From Drosophila persimilis (Eukaryota; Arthropoda; Insecta; Diptera; Drosophilidae), in NCBI RefSeq assembly GCF_003286085.1, contig NW_020825294.1:4278001-4342000 (forward strand): 64,000 nucleotides of DNA, in the 5' to 3' direction. The notes under the pieces were generated by a model. That model searched no databases. It had not been told where the DNA came from and saw nothing but the letters and a program-made list of their open reading frames with translations. Position numbers and translations under genes: made by a program. Position 1 is the stretch's first letter, and each line of letters starts with the position of its first letter. Below, piece by piece: positions 49,891 to 62,475 of the stretch.

Positions 49891-51003
49891 GGTTTTTGCG
49901 GCGGCCGTGAATAAAGCGATTTGTCTTCTTTGTTGTTTGCTTTTGGTGTTATAAATTCTCGTTCCGGGTCTTTGCCATATCCCGTGTCGTGTCTCGGGCA
50001 TTGGGCATTGCGTACGTGCTACGACCAGACGAAACCAGACCAAAACCAGACCGTATATGAAATTGCCTAAAAATTATATGTGCATAACAGGGATAATCAT
50101 AAATCTGGCTAATTGCACTTTATTGGGGTCGCTCCCTGCCTGCCTGCCTGATGGCGAAGCGGTGTGGTGGTGCATTCTCTCGCCTTTTAGGGGTTTCAAA
50201 TTGAATTTGACATGCCGTTCACAAGCATTAAATCTGAAAAATTCTCCATAGTAGTCCCCGGAAATGGGCAACATATAAATTTACAGCTTTCTGACGATGC
50301 TCTGACATTTGATATGGCTAATGGTGTTATGACAATCGACTATTCGCCATTTGGCCTTTCATTTTCTTTTTTAGATGTTCTGGTTTTTCAGTAGTGTTTG
50401 TTTGGAACTAGTTTTCGGTTTTATTTCGGTTGATTTTGATACGATTTATGATTGGAAATCGATGAGTTTATGCTTTGGTTTGATCTTTGGAAACATGATC
50501 TTAATTCAGACTTTCGGTAGAGTTCTTGTATTATCATTAATGAATTTTAAAAGTTGGTATTTATAATGCAAATATCTGTATAATATCGATCTCCTTTATA
50601 ATATAATCAATATAAAATTTAACATTTTTGAGCATCCCTTTAGAACTTATTTTTGAAGTAAATCTTCCTATAATTTTATTTTCTAAAATTTCATTTCATT
50701 TATGGTTATTTTTTAAGCTCCACTCCATCGTTTTTGCAAACAATCTATAGACCTTACCGAATGATAAATTCATCAAATATTTCATCTCAAAAATGAATCT
50801 TTCAAAACATTCAACCATAAACGTATTCAATCGTTGCCTCATTTATTAGCGCCATCACCCGTATATACGAATTCCCATCCCACCCACACGAAACCCATCA
50901 TCATAATCATCGTTGGCATCTGTATTATTATCATTATGATGATCTGCCAAGCGGCAAGAAGAAATACTCCTCCGGCATATACTCATCCGCGTATCGTTTC
51001 TCC

Positions 51004-51024
51004 CACACACACACACACACACAC
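51004..51024. repeat. (CA)n microsatellite
   Basis: Uninterrupted CA run of about 21 bp. Another lies at 52,790-52,806. Confidence 0.9.
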
Positions 51025-51273
51025 GTACGGAAACAGATGAGAAATGGGAATTATAGCTCCTCCAACTCTCTCTCGTCGGCACATAATTAGGTGAGAGCAT
51101 GCGTACAGAGATCTCCTTAGGGAGGCGGGTGGGGGGAAAGAGCATTCGCTCTCTGGACTGCTGGCTGCAGCAGGCAGATCGGTCTCTTCAGCGTTGGAAA
51201 GGCGTTGTTGAAAGGCGACTGAACCACAGCAACCACCAGATTTTTAATGAATTTGAAAGAGATCACAAATTAT

Positions 51274-52200
51274 GGTAGAAGCAATAGATACCCTTAAGGG
51301 CTCAATGTTTCAATAGGAGATACATAGAAGATTCAGTCTATTCGATTTTAATTACATTTCAAAAGTTTTTCTAATAAAAAACTGTCTTGGGATCCATCTT
51401 TTTTAAAGGAAAAATATAGATAAACATAAATTAATGTAAAAATATATAAAGAATAGTCATTCTTGGACTTCAGTTATCCGAATCAATATATTCTTAAAAC
51501 ACAGACGACTTGAAATCCAGCTGATAGAATGGATCTTTATAGGTAGAAGCAATATATACCTTTAAGGCTCAACTTTCGATGGGAGATACATAGATTAAAA
51601 GGTTTTTCTTGTAAAAAACTAGTCTTAGGACATATCTTTTTTAACATAAATATATATAAATATAGATAAATAATATAATAAATAATATAATAATAATATA
51701 GATGGAAAGATATATAAAGAATAGTCATTCTTGGTCTCCAATACTCATTATAAATATATTCCTAAAAGTCACACATGTTGAAGTCCAGCTGATAGAAAGG
51801 ATCTTTATAGGTAGAAGCAATATATACCTTTAAGGCTCAACGTGTAAATGGGAGATACATAGATGATTCAGTCATTTCATGTGGATTTCACTTAAAAAGT
51901 TTCTTGTAAAAAACTTGTCTTGGGACATATCTTTTTTACAGTTAAAATATAGATAAATAAATTTATGGAAAAATATATAAACAATAATTATTTTTGAGCT
52001 CTTCAATACTCTATATAAATATATTTTAAAAACACACAAGACTTGAAATCCAGCTGATAGAAAGGATCTTTATAGATAGAAGCACCCTTAAGGCTCAAGA
52101 TACATAGATGGTTCAGTCCTTTGATGGCATTTAAAAAGTTTTTCTTGTAGAAGAAAGACTTGAAATCTAGCTAATAGAAGGATCTTCTATAGGCATTTTA
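51274..52200. repeat. Satellite-like tandem array, period about 268 bp, three copies plus partials
   Basis: The word G(G/A)TAGAAGCA begins at 51,274, 51,542, 51,810 and 52,075, spacings 268, 268 and 265. Each unit contains GGCTCAA, GGGAGATACATAGA, TTTTTCTTGTAAAAAACT and GACATATCTTTTTTA, a variable AT-rich patch, then CAGCTGATAGAA and GGATCTTTATAG. The last copy is internally deleted and tails off near 52,190. The units are AT-rich and non-coding. Confidence 0.9.
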
Positions 52201-52301
52201 TATACCATATCTGTACTACCACAGGAGGCTTCTGCCTCACGAAATTTCTTCTCTTAAAAACCCCCATTTTCCTGCGTTTCAAACCTTTAATTTATATCAT
52301 A

Positions 52302-52326
52302 ATACCCTAACCCTTCAAAAGGGTAT
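52302..52326. repeat. Inverted repeat ATACCCTAACCCT...AGGGTAT
   Basis: Arms ATACCCT and AGGGTAT; member of the palindrome family, about 100 bp after the 268-bp array ends. Confidence 0.6.
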
Positions 52327-55297
52327 TCCCAAGAAAATAAAGAAAATCGAAACGAGTCAGAGGGAGAGACAGAGGCAGAGGCATTGCCATCGGCACAGAT
52401 TCTGTGTATCTGTGTGTGGAGGTAACATGGCTTTTGATCTTTGTTGCGTTTGTTTGTATACAATTTGATGGCTCGTGTTGATGGATCGTAAACGTGGAAT
52501 GATGTTCGCGCTGTTGCCGCTGTTTCCCTGATGCCTGATGCCTGATGCCTGTTCCCGGGCTGTTCCCTGTGTGCCCCCGATGATGATGACGACGATGATG
52601 ATGACGATGACGGCACAGTGTGTCTTTGATCATTTGCCGCGCCAGTTGGCAGTCAAAATGTTAATTTATATGTTCTGCTACCGCCTACAATCAACCAAAA
52701 AAAAAAAAGAAAAGGCAGCAGCACTAACAACTTTACAAACATGTTTGAGATTTTTATTACTGTGTGAAAATGTTCGATTCTTCCGTAAAACACACACACA
52801 CACACAGGGGGGGGAAAGGATCAAACAAATTTATGGGTGGGCGCGATCTGATCTGAAATGCCAGATCATTCGGACAGCGGGGCAGGCAATTTTTTCATTG
52901 TGATTGATGCCCCCAGAACCACAAAAACAGCAGCATCCCGGCGAAATAGAGAGAGAGAGAGGGAGAGATTTTTTTGATTATCGACAAGTTGTCGGTGGAT
53001 TTTTATTATTGTGGAAATCGATCAAAACCACTTGACGGCTGATCAAAGACCTTTACGCACGATATTTTCATTTAATTTTAATGTGCATTATTTAACGTAT
53101 ATTTTTGGTATTTTAAGGAAATTAAAATTTTAACTGAAACCCGAGAAAGAATTATATTTAAGATTGAAAATGGATGGGGCAATCAAATATGTGATTGTGA
53201 TTCCTTAAGAAAAGGAAAGGAAGAAGGCTACAATTTACCTTTTTATTATGCGAAATATATCATAAATAATAATTCCACATCAACTGAAATTCTGCTAAAT
53301 AATTCTAGAATTTAAGATCATGCAATTTTCTTTCATAACTTGTTTTTTTTTTTTCTGGCAATAAAGCAAAATTTTCGCGGCACCAAGCCAAAGATAAATC
53401 CATATGAAGATGGCAGACCATCGCTTTGTCCTCCAATAACAAGCCAGAGCAGCAGCAGCAGAAGAGGAGGAGGAGGAGGTGATGGCCTGGAACCTGCCAC
53501 AGGGACAGGGACAGGGACTGGTCCGAGGTCTGAATTGTCTGGCGGTTGCCTTGGCCACATACTCGTTGATGGTGGAGTCGTCCGTGAGGCCAGAATGGAA
53601 CATTTGTCTCGCTTAATTTAAACAGATTTGCGAGATTATTGTCATGCCGACGTTAAGGCAACAATTTCAATTCCGCGCGCGCAAAACAGAGAGAGAGGGA
53701 GAGAAAACCCAGGAGAACTGGCAGTGCCAGCTGACAGATAAAGACAGAGAGTAGAGAGCGAATTAAGAGTCTTGGGCATCGGGATTGGGATTGGGGGATT
53801 GGGGGCAACCGACCGCAACGATGGGGCATGGAATGAATGCAAGGCAAATCTCCGCCTGACAGCCGCGAGGAGCCGGCACTTTGAATGTGGAGCCACAGTC
53901 ACAGTCGCAGTCGCAGCCACAACCGATTTCCGAGTGGGATGTTTGGATAGCAGAACAAATTTGCAGAAAAGAAACCCCCAGTGACAAGGGGATCTTCTGA
54001 AGAATGCTGCTGCTGCTGTTGCTGCTGGGAATGATGATCATGATGATGATGATGATTCTCTGCACAAGCCATATTTAAAATGCTTTGAAGTTGAACCGAT
54101 GCACGATCCACGATCCACGACGAGTAGGTACTGGAGGTGTCTGGGGCGCGAAATCAACTCATGTTTGAATGACACGATCAGAGCATGTTCTCCAGATGAA
54201 GCCAAGCCGGAGAGGCACCGCCTCTGGCTTTTAATTGTTAATGAAAGCAGAGCAAGCCCTGAGGGGGGGAAACCCGAGCCGCTGCCACACACTTGACAGC
54301 AGCCCCGGAGACAGAGTTGAGTCTAACTGCCACCGACAGGCTACTCGTTTCCGGAAGTTTATCTCTATCGCAGCTGCTGCTCCTTCAAAGTCATTAGACT
54401 CTGTCACTCTTGTCAGTCATTCAGTCAGTCGTAGTCTCTGGTTTGGCACTGCTTGAATGGCTTTTGGAAGTGCCCATTCGAGTTGGGTCTGGGTTTGGGT
54501 TTGGGTTTCCCCCCGTCCCCCCTCGAAAGACAGACATTTGATCTGCCCTGTCAGTGGCCCAGAGCCATGTCAAATTGTGTTTGGACACGATGTTTGTATA
54601 TATCGTGTCAGTGGATCCACTCAAGTGGATCTAATGCACTGTGAAATGAGACAGGCATTAGCAAGGATCTTTTCAGATCTGCTATACCCTTTGGCAGAGA
54701 GAGAGAACTCTTTGAATGGCCATTACTTTGGAGTAAAGAGAACTAATTGGATTTTAAATTGTTGGCAATGATTGGTGCTATTTTATTTGTTTGATCAATG
54801 GAGAGTTGCTTTGCTTCTTTGGAATGTTTGATGTACAGTCTTCAGATAGTCGTAGTCGTGCACTAAAAACGTATGGAAAGAAAGAACAAATAGAATTATA
54901 TTTATAAAAATTAATTATATATTCTATTTTGTATTTATTACTAGGCGGCAAGCCTTAAAGACAATACCAACTCACCCAATACGAGTAAAATTCAAATCAA
55001 ATAAAGATATATTTTTTATATTTCAAAGAAAATAATATTTCCACATTTTTAGGTTCTTTAACACCTGGACTTGATTTACTATAAATTTCGTAATATTCTT
55101 CAAAAATAAAGCCCTTTTATCCCATCAGTTTCTTGGTTTGGATAACTCTTTTGGGACTTACAATGATTTTCAATCTTATTTTCTAGTTTTGATCTATGCT
55201 TCAATGATTTTTCCACGAAATCATTTAAAAATATTTCTCGTCCCCACAATTATTCAAAAAATAATTCTGTAAAAATAAAAATAAACTAAATTACAGA

Positions 55298-55885
55298 ATG
55301 TTGCGCCTTTTCCGTGGTCTTGCGGGGCAACTGGTAAACCGACGTCGTTTGGGCCTTATTCCCCAAACCGAAACGAAGAATGGGGCAGTCAAGGAGTTGA
55401 AAGAGCCAAAAAATGGAGAGATGGAGCTGAAAGAAGCAGTCAAGGGAGAGATGGAGCTGAAGGAAGCAGTCAAGGGAGAGAAGCAGCTGAAGCAACCTCC
55501 ACCCAAAAATCAGGAGCTAAACCAACCAATCCTCAAAGGTCAGGCGCTAAACCAACCAATCCTCAAAGGTCAAGCGCTAAACCAACCAATGCTCACCATG
55601 AGTGAAGTGCAACAATCCCTCGATAAAGAGAAAGAGGAGCTACTGCCCAAACCCGACGACTCCAAGCTGAGCGAACGCTATCTGAAGTTCCGGGAAAAGC
55701 TACGATCGGAGGCGCCCGTGACATGCCTGCCGAAAGGTGCACCACATCCGGCCCACGAGAAAGATCCCCTGGTGCCGTGGCCTAACAATACCAATCCACA
55801 TACCGGAGAAGTCGGTGGACCGGCGGGACCAGAGCCCACACGCTATGGCGACTGGGAGCGCAAGGGACGCGTTACAGATTTCTAG
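55298..55885 (+). CDS. Succinate dehydrogenase assembly factor 4 (SDHAF4/Sirup) family protein, repeat-expanded
   Basis: Intact 195-residue frame. The N-terminus MLRLFRGLAGQLVNRRRLG is basic and amphipathic, like a mitochondrial presequence. Residues about 38-99 are tandem 10-residue repeats (KGEMELKEAV, KGQALNQPIL types). The C-terminal 70 residues are a full SDHAF4 domain: LKFREKLRSEAP, then PLVPWPNNTNPHTGEVGGP and AGPEPTRYGDWERKGRVTDF at the very end. SDHAF4 proteins act in the mitochondrial matrix, where they bind the flavinylated SdhA subunit and promote complex II assembly; the fly gene is Sirup. The repeats are not part of the usual short, roughly 100-120-residue protein, so this is probably a diverged paralogue, perhaps a retrocopy since no coding intron is seen. 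TTACAG directly before the ATG could be a splice acceptor for a 5' UTR exon. No near AATAAA was seen downstream. Confidence 0.85.
   Translation: MLRLFRGLAGQLVNRRRLGLIPQTETKNGAVKELKEPKNGEMELKEAVKGEMELKEAVKGEKQLKQPPPKNQELNQPILKGQALNQPILKGQALNQPMLTMSEVQQSLDKEKEELLPKPDDSKLSERYLKFREKLRSEAPVTCLPKGAPHPAHEKDPLVPWPNNTNPHTGEVGGPAGPEPTRYGDWERKGRVTDF
55409..55594 (+). repeat. 30-bp tandem repeats inside the SDHAF4-like gene
   Basis: Six in-frame units of 30 bp (one with a 3-bp addition) encode NGEMELKEAV, KGEMELKEAV, KGEKQLKQPPP, KNQELNQPIL, KGQALNQPIL and KGQALNQPML. The first and last pairs are nearly identical, so duplication continued locally. Confidence 0.9.
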
Positions 55886-55889
55886 ACAA

Positions 55890-58800
55890 AAAACAAAAGA
55901 GACAATGAAATTTTCACCTCTGTTTGGACAAATTTTGTGATTTATTAGACGTGTTAACAACAGAAGCACTTAAAATTTGTTACACTTGAGTATGGCATTT
56001 CTCCGGGCCTCGGGCCACGGTAGCCAACGGGTGGTGGATCGGTGGATCAAGATGGGAATGGTGGAGAGATCCCTTTCAATCTGTCACTGGTTGTGCTTCT
56101 GCGAAGGCATTACATAAATTTCCATTGTGTGATTTCTTTGTGGTTTCTGGTTTATGTTCATGAATTGATAGTCCCCTGCCCCGGCCCCGGCCCCTTCTTT
56201 CGTTGTCTATCGAAAGGGTTCTCAGAATAGAGTGCTGGCTGGGGTCTACCTCCATTATTTATGGTTCAGAGGCACACAGAATCGTGCCCAAGTTGAAGTG
56301 GAGTGTGGAATCGTTTCGATTCATTTGAAATTAAGGCGACAGTTTACGTGATTTTTATTAGAAAAACTTCTGGTTGCCATCTAATTTTGTAGCCCGAGTG
56401 CGTCGGAGAAAGGGGTTTCTAAATGCCATAAATTTCTTCGTTAAGGCCCTGCCGTCTCTCTCTGTCCCTAAAAACATTTTTGTGGTTTGTTCGAAAAAAG
56501 ATTTGCAGCTGTTTTGTGGTCTCTAGACTGGATACAAATAGAAATTATTGAAATGCCAACAAAAGCTTCTAAATCTTAAGAAAGAGAGGGTTCTTGCTTG
56601 GAACAAATCTACTTTATTTAAGTCAAATCGAAAACAATCTTCTTGGGATCCCAATGAACGGCATAAGCAATTCTGTTCTTCAGGAAACCGATGATCATTG
56701 CGCTTAGGAGGCAGCGCTTGCCTCATGGGCAATATTCTACGGGCTTTTGGAGTCCTGAGAGCAGAGGTGATGCGATAGGTTTCGACCTTCGAGAACTTTA
56801 GCGATCCTCCGCGTTAGCGATTCTTCAATTGAGGCAGAGTTGGACACAGAACACCGCAAAGACCCCCCTGATGAGACCTGATAAGGCGGTGATGAGCCAG
56901 GCTGAGGTTTTGCCTATGGTTTTGTATTTTGGTTCGATTGAATCAAGACATCATTTAGGCATCTAAAAAGGTTTAAAAAATGGTGTTATATCCGAAAATT
57001 TGCACACTTTCATATGCATAGGAGCCTTTTAAAATACTACCCTTCGACGAGGTTTGGTAACCAGCCAACGTATCTCTGGAACTCCTCCGTTATTCAGCCA
57101 ATTCCATAGCCAATTGGCGGGCTATGAGTTGAGATGTTTCAGCCTGTTCCAGTCAATCGCCTTCGACATATCCCACACCCCCATATCATTACAAACTATT
57201 TACACATTAAATCAAATGCCGATGTCGGCAGATCGCCAAAGTCAAAGATCAATCACAAGCGAACAAAATGGGGAATCAACGATGAAAACCTAAAGAAAAA
57301 GGAAAAAAGGAAAAACAAAAGATAAATTCCGCATAAATTCCAGGAAATCCACAAAATGCTTTAATGTACAACAAAACCGAAATACCAAACGAAATTACAT
57401 CCAGCAAAAAGCAAAAAACCAAAAACCATCCGACAACTTGCTCAATAGACGCGCGAAGAGACGACTTCCTCTACCCCAAAGTCATCCATCAAATGCGATT
57501 TTCCCCGACCAAGCGGATCGATGGATATGGTATGGGAGAGGGGGCAGGGGCAGCAGTAATTATTTCGTCTATTTTATTTTTAAACGAAATTAACGTGTTG
57601 TTGCTGTTGTTGTTAATGTGTTTTTATTACGTGAAAAGTAAGAAAAACACACGCACACCGACACCGACAGCGACTCTTCTCGAGATCATTTTATAACCCC
57701 CTACCAAAAAAAAAACCGATCCTCCATGCTGCGCGGTCTGCGTCGCAAAGTAGTAGGCGCTGATTGATAGAACAAAGTGAAAATCAAATAAAAAACAAAA
57801 CATAAAATCCTAGGCAAAACCCGAATAACCCATTCCCACATTCCCTCACCGACTGTGTTGTATGCCACATTGCGGTGCAAGATCAAAGACCGCCCCTCGA
57901 TCTGTAATGACAGCTTTGATCATTGTTTTGCCTTTGATTTTTTCCGGTTCGGTTGCCTTTTCTTTCGCACTCTCTTGGGGATCTTTTCGGCCCAATCTGG
58001 CCCAATGCATACATATATAACCATCCCATCCGATCCGATCCAATCCGATCGGATCAGATCAGTCTCTTTGCCTCGCCTGTTGGCCTGAGTACTTGGAAAG
58101 TGTTGGGAATGGGTGGGAACGACGACTGTTTACGATCAATTTCGCGCCTACTTGAGAGATTTTTTTTTTTGCTTTTGGCTGAAGATCGACAGAGATCGTT
58201 TGCTCCAGAAAGGGGAACTACAAAATTTCGGATATGCATGAGAGAAACACGAAAGGCAATTACTGAAGGAATGGATAGAATAAATTATTCTGCAATGAAT
58301 GTTCATACTCTTAGGGTAATTACAGGGTATATTTCAGGGCGAATTTAAGCCCACCCTCAATAAGATATCTCTAAGATAAATGATCTAATTAAAACCTTCA
58401 CTTTCCCAGACATATGCCATTAAACACTCAATCAAAAGAGCTTTACGAAATACCCCCAAAAACCATGATTCATACTTTAAAATCTACTTCCAAAAGTTAA
58501 TTGATAAATATTTCAATATATTTCGTAATTTATGCCCTGAAATCGAGACACCTGACTCTGATTGATATCGCTCAAGTGATTACAAAACGCTCAAGCCGAT
58601 AACCATTCAATCATTCATTGATTAATTGTATTAAATAAAAGCCACAAATCGATTCTCATACATAAAACACAAAAAAAAACAAAAGAAAAAACAAGGTAAA
58701 ATTCAATAAGCTAATCAATCGGCTGTATAAAAATTCTTGGAATTAAGCAAATAAAAAGAAAAGGAATAAAACAGGTGCCAAAGTAAATTTATTGTCTAAC

Positions 58801-61800
58801 AAAAATATATTTAAAATTCTGAGAAGATTTAAAATGTTGCAAGTTCCCAAAAGTCTGTGTACGGAAACAGTGCTATGTCATGGGCAAATAATATTTCACA
58901 CAGGAAAGAAAATGTAAGAAAAATTACCACTGCCACGGATCGGGGGATGGGGGGGGTGATTGGGTGTTTCGGAAGTGGAAAATCAACAATATATATGACC
59001 AACTATTATGTTATTGTGTGAACGTGCAGTGATTCCACCAGCCAGGCTTTTCTTTGGTGGAGAGTACAGAGCCCACCTTTCCAGGAACCCCCAAGCAGCA
59101 GGGTAGCGGGCGGCTGAACGGGTGGATGGGTGGCTGGGTGGATGGTTGAATGGGCGTCTTATCGAAGCGTATAACATATATCATTGACACTTTGACATTG
59201 CCAGGGCGGTGTGCGAGGCGAGGTGGAGAGGTCCATGGAGAGGCCATGACCAACAGGATTTTAGTACTTTTCAAAATGGCACTTAATCATGGCAGCCGCC
59301 TGGCGCAGGAAAATGCGGAAACTGGCAACAAGGACACACACACCGACACACCGAAGACGTAATCGCATGTGTTCACGCTTGAAAGGATAACGACGACATG
59401 GTCGGGAATTGGTATTGGGAACTCCTGCTGACTTCCACACTCACTCTGCCTTTGCCTCTCTCTTCTATCGACCAAAGCGAAACAAGATTAATGACTTGGC
59501 AAAAGGAACTCTCTGTGGGAGAGAGTGTGTGTAGCCTGGGTGGCTGCTGCTGGCTGCTCCTTTTCTGGCATTCGATAAATTGTTTGCTACTTGGACTGTC
59601 ATTAGTCGAAAAGTTTGTTTGCTATTGTGTTAAGTGTTATTTGTGTGCTCACGTCCAAGTGTCAGGGCTCTTTGGCATTTCTCTTCTTCCTCTGTCGTTT
59701 ATCACTTTCGCTTTTACTCCTCCTCGGCAGTAAGTTCCGCCTGTCATAGATGACTCACACCTTCTCTGATGACCGCAACAACAACAACAGAAAAAAAACA
59801 ACAAAAATTTGTGAAAAATTGAGTCAAGTTCAGGAAATATAAAGAAACTAATGATCGCTGAGTGACTTTGTGGAAAATCTATCTACTAGATTTATTGTCT
59901 TTGGCCCAGAGAGGGGTTCCTAACGGATGACACTAGCCAGGCAGGCGGCTAGGGATTTATCATGGAAATGCTGGGAATGTGTAGAGAATGAAAGGGGGGG
60001 TTTAATGTGGTTAGGGAATAGTTTGTGTTATTTCAAATCACCAGATTCTGTGGCATCCACAATGTGAAATATGTTCATGCTGAGTCATAAAAAACGATCA
60101 TATTTAATGGATCATTATTGAAGCTAGAAGGAACGAATGAACCTGGCTTTTGAACCATTCGAATGCTGTATACTTGTGTCCTTTCAAGTAGAACTTACAG
60201 ATAGCCTGGAACCACTTCCAAGAGCCACCCACTACCAAAAAAATTTATGGGCCTTTGTCTTTGGTTTTAAAATCCCGCGACACGTGTCTGATTCAAATTG
60301 GTGGTGGAATACTTCTACCAATCAATAATTTAAATTGCTTTAATCACAAACAAATTTTGAATACATTTTTTAAAGCCCACAGAGTTGTAAATCATATATT
60401 TTTCAATTTCGGGCCATACACAAAAATAGCAATAAATTCATTAGCGAAGGAGAAAACATAAGCAGGAAGCTGGTAGGGGCGCAATATACAACGATTTACA
60501 ACCTAAATCAAATGCAGTTGAATGACCAGCACAGACGCCATAAATCACGCTGGGCCAGTGCTCCAGACGATGGTCCCTGCCCGGCCCTCCAGTTGCTGCC
60601 ATCATCCAATATTTTAGAGAAGAAAGCCAAAAACAAAGAAGACGAAACTGGGGAAAAGGAAAAAGATTTCAAGAAAAGGGCAAATGCAATATGTTATCAA
60701 ATAAAAATGTAACAAGCGACGACAGAGGATGGTGGCGAGAACCCCGTAGCCCGTAGCCCGAACCCCGACCCCAAAAAGAAGTCCCGAAAAGCAGGAAAGG
60801 CAAGGAAAGCAAAGAAATGTGTTGCACAAATTTATTAGAAACCCTAACTAACGAGCAATATCCTTAGTGGATGGATGGCGATGGTCGAGATGGCAATGGA
60901 GTGGGAGGATGAGGGATGCGGATGCGGATACGGATGAATGCCATGGATGGAATGAAAATCCAAGTGATGTGTCAAATGTTAAGACATTACAAAGCACTAA
61001 AAGGCACAAGGACAAAACCCCAGCGCTGAGAAGGGAAGGAACACGCCGGAGCAACAGGAAAACAAATCGAACGTGTGCCCAATGCCATCAATCTTTTGTT
61101 TTTATTGCCAGGCCAAGGTCCCTGTCGAGTATTTCTTACGAAACGACAGGAGTACAGGAGGGTCGTCCCTGCGACGGCTGGGACATGTGTGTGCACGACA
61201 TTAACTCGACAGGATAACAAATCTGTTAAATGTGACAAACGAGAGCCGGGTGTACTATGGATCGTCTTTGACAGCCCTCTAAAGAAAGGCGAAAAAGGCA
61301 GAGCCCAGAGTCAAGTTCTGACAGGGAAAAACCTTCACCTAGTCGCTGTCCGCTGTCTCCTGTCCGCTGTCCGCTGTCCCTGTCTCATGTCCTGTGGTGT
61401 TTCTATTGACCTTTTTGTGCCCCGCTGCACATCCCCTTGGATATAATCGAGTGTGGGCGGACAAGGACCAAGCCCTGTCAATGCCTAACGATGATTTCAT
61501 GGTGGTCAAAATGCAATAAATTTTTATTGTCACCTATTATTGAACGATACACGATACTGTACGCGAAGACCTCTGAATTTATGACCGAACTGCATTTCGC
61601 TTTACTTTCCGTCCGCCCACTCATTGTGTATGCAAGTCACAAAAGGTCCTCGGACCTGATTCTGATCCTGGTCTTGGCATTGGTTTGCTCTGCAGCCAGA
61701 CAAAGATATCCCACGGAGCCCTCAAGACAGTTTTATTAACATGTTTATGAAGTTTATGCTTGACCCTGAAAGCAGGCAGGCAGGCTGGCAGGCTGGTAAT

Positions 61801-62004
61801 GAGCAACAGATCCTGTGTTCCACAAGGAGAAAGTCACAGGTTTTTGTGAAGAAGATTTAGGGATAAGTTGCAGGCGAGAGGCCTCAAGTTGAAGGGGGGT
61901 TTATATAACATTCAAATGAATAGAAATCCAGCAGGTTTTCATGTTCACATTTTGTTAGGAAATCATCATTAAACCATAAACATCTTCTAGGTTAGACCAC
62001 AAGG
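55890..62004. other. Intergenic region with no clear gene
   Basis: No convincing coding sequence. A minus-strand stretch at 56,610-56,940 could be a broken coding remnant: it reads TSAWLITALSGLIRGVFAVF, has stops, and ends in a short frame MIIGFLKNRIAYAVHWDPKK whose stop overlaps AATAAA. I cannot assign it to a family. Minisatellites include (ATCCG)n at 58,028-58,062, (GGATGC)n at 60,906-60,936 and (TGTCCGC)n at 61,341-61,395. Confidence 0.5.
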
Positions 62005-62475
62005 TGGAGGAGGAATCTTCTCTGAACAGCTGGACATAAGGCACTTCTTCAGGCTCCCAGATCATTGTAGAGTCTTTCAAGCGGAAGTCCTGGCAATCAG
62101 AGAAGCTCTGAGCAACCTTCAAGCAGTTATCGCTAAATGCGATTTCCTCGAACTTCGAGAGATGGCTCAGTAGTAAATATCTATTAGCCTTATATGGGTC
62201 CCGGGCCACTGGGATATTGAGGGCACGGGTACTACAGTCCCCTTTCGACTAATAGACGATATGTGGCCATTAGTGTCACGAGGAAGAGGAGAAGACAGAC
62301 AGAACACCTGTTTTGCTCCTGTCCAGGGCTCTCCAGGAGGATCGCTAACTTGGCAAGACCATCTGGCTGCGATAATTGCTGTCATTAAGTCTCACAACGC
62401 AGCACAGGGAAGATCCCAAGCGGGCCGGAGCCCGACCTAAGTGTGACAGGCTCCTAGCGCCTCTACCAAACCCAT
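62005..62475 (+). mobile_element. Decayed LINE fragment: RNase H domain and C-terminal end (LOA/I-type)
   Basis: From about 62,005 one frame reads GGGGIFSEQLD, RLPDHCRVFQAEVLAIREAL and VIAKCDFLEL, the standard start and middle of a LINE RNase H domain (GxGxxS, FQAEVxAI). After stops and frame changes come LIWVPGHWDIEGN-like residues near 62,189-62,225 (the WVPGHSGIxGNExAD block) and then TEHLFCSCPGLSRRIANL near 62,298-62,351, the Cys/His C-terminal motif of such elements. Reverse transcriptase and endonuclease parts are absent, so it is a 5'-truncated, decayed copy. RNase H is carried by LOA and I clades in flies, so these are the likeliest sources. No poly(A) tail or target duplication was recognised. 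Confidence 0.75.

Larger units (their letters stand above)
44450..55290. other. Intergenic region with no recognisable gene
   Basis: No convincing coding sequence. Contents: a GA microsatellite (44,730-44,763), decayed tandem repeats (47,164-47,560; 49,070-49,390), a 268-bp satellite-like array (51,274-52,200), minisatellites and CA runs. The 159-codon open frame at 47,164-47,643 lies in the tandem repeat and is judged an artefact. Confidence 0.55.

Noticed and set aside
61955-62209. 84-codon minus-strand open frame
   Set aside because: Antisense to the LINE RNase H remnant, which is the better explanation on the plus strand.
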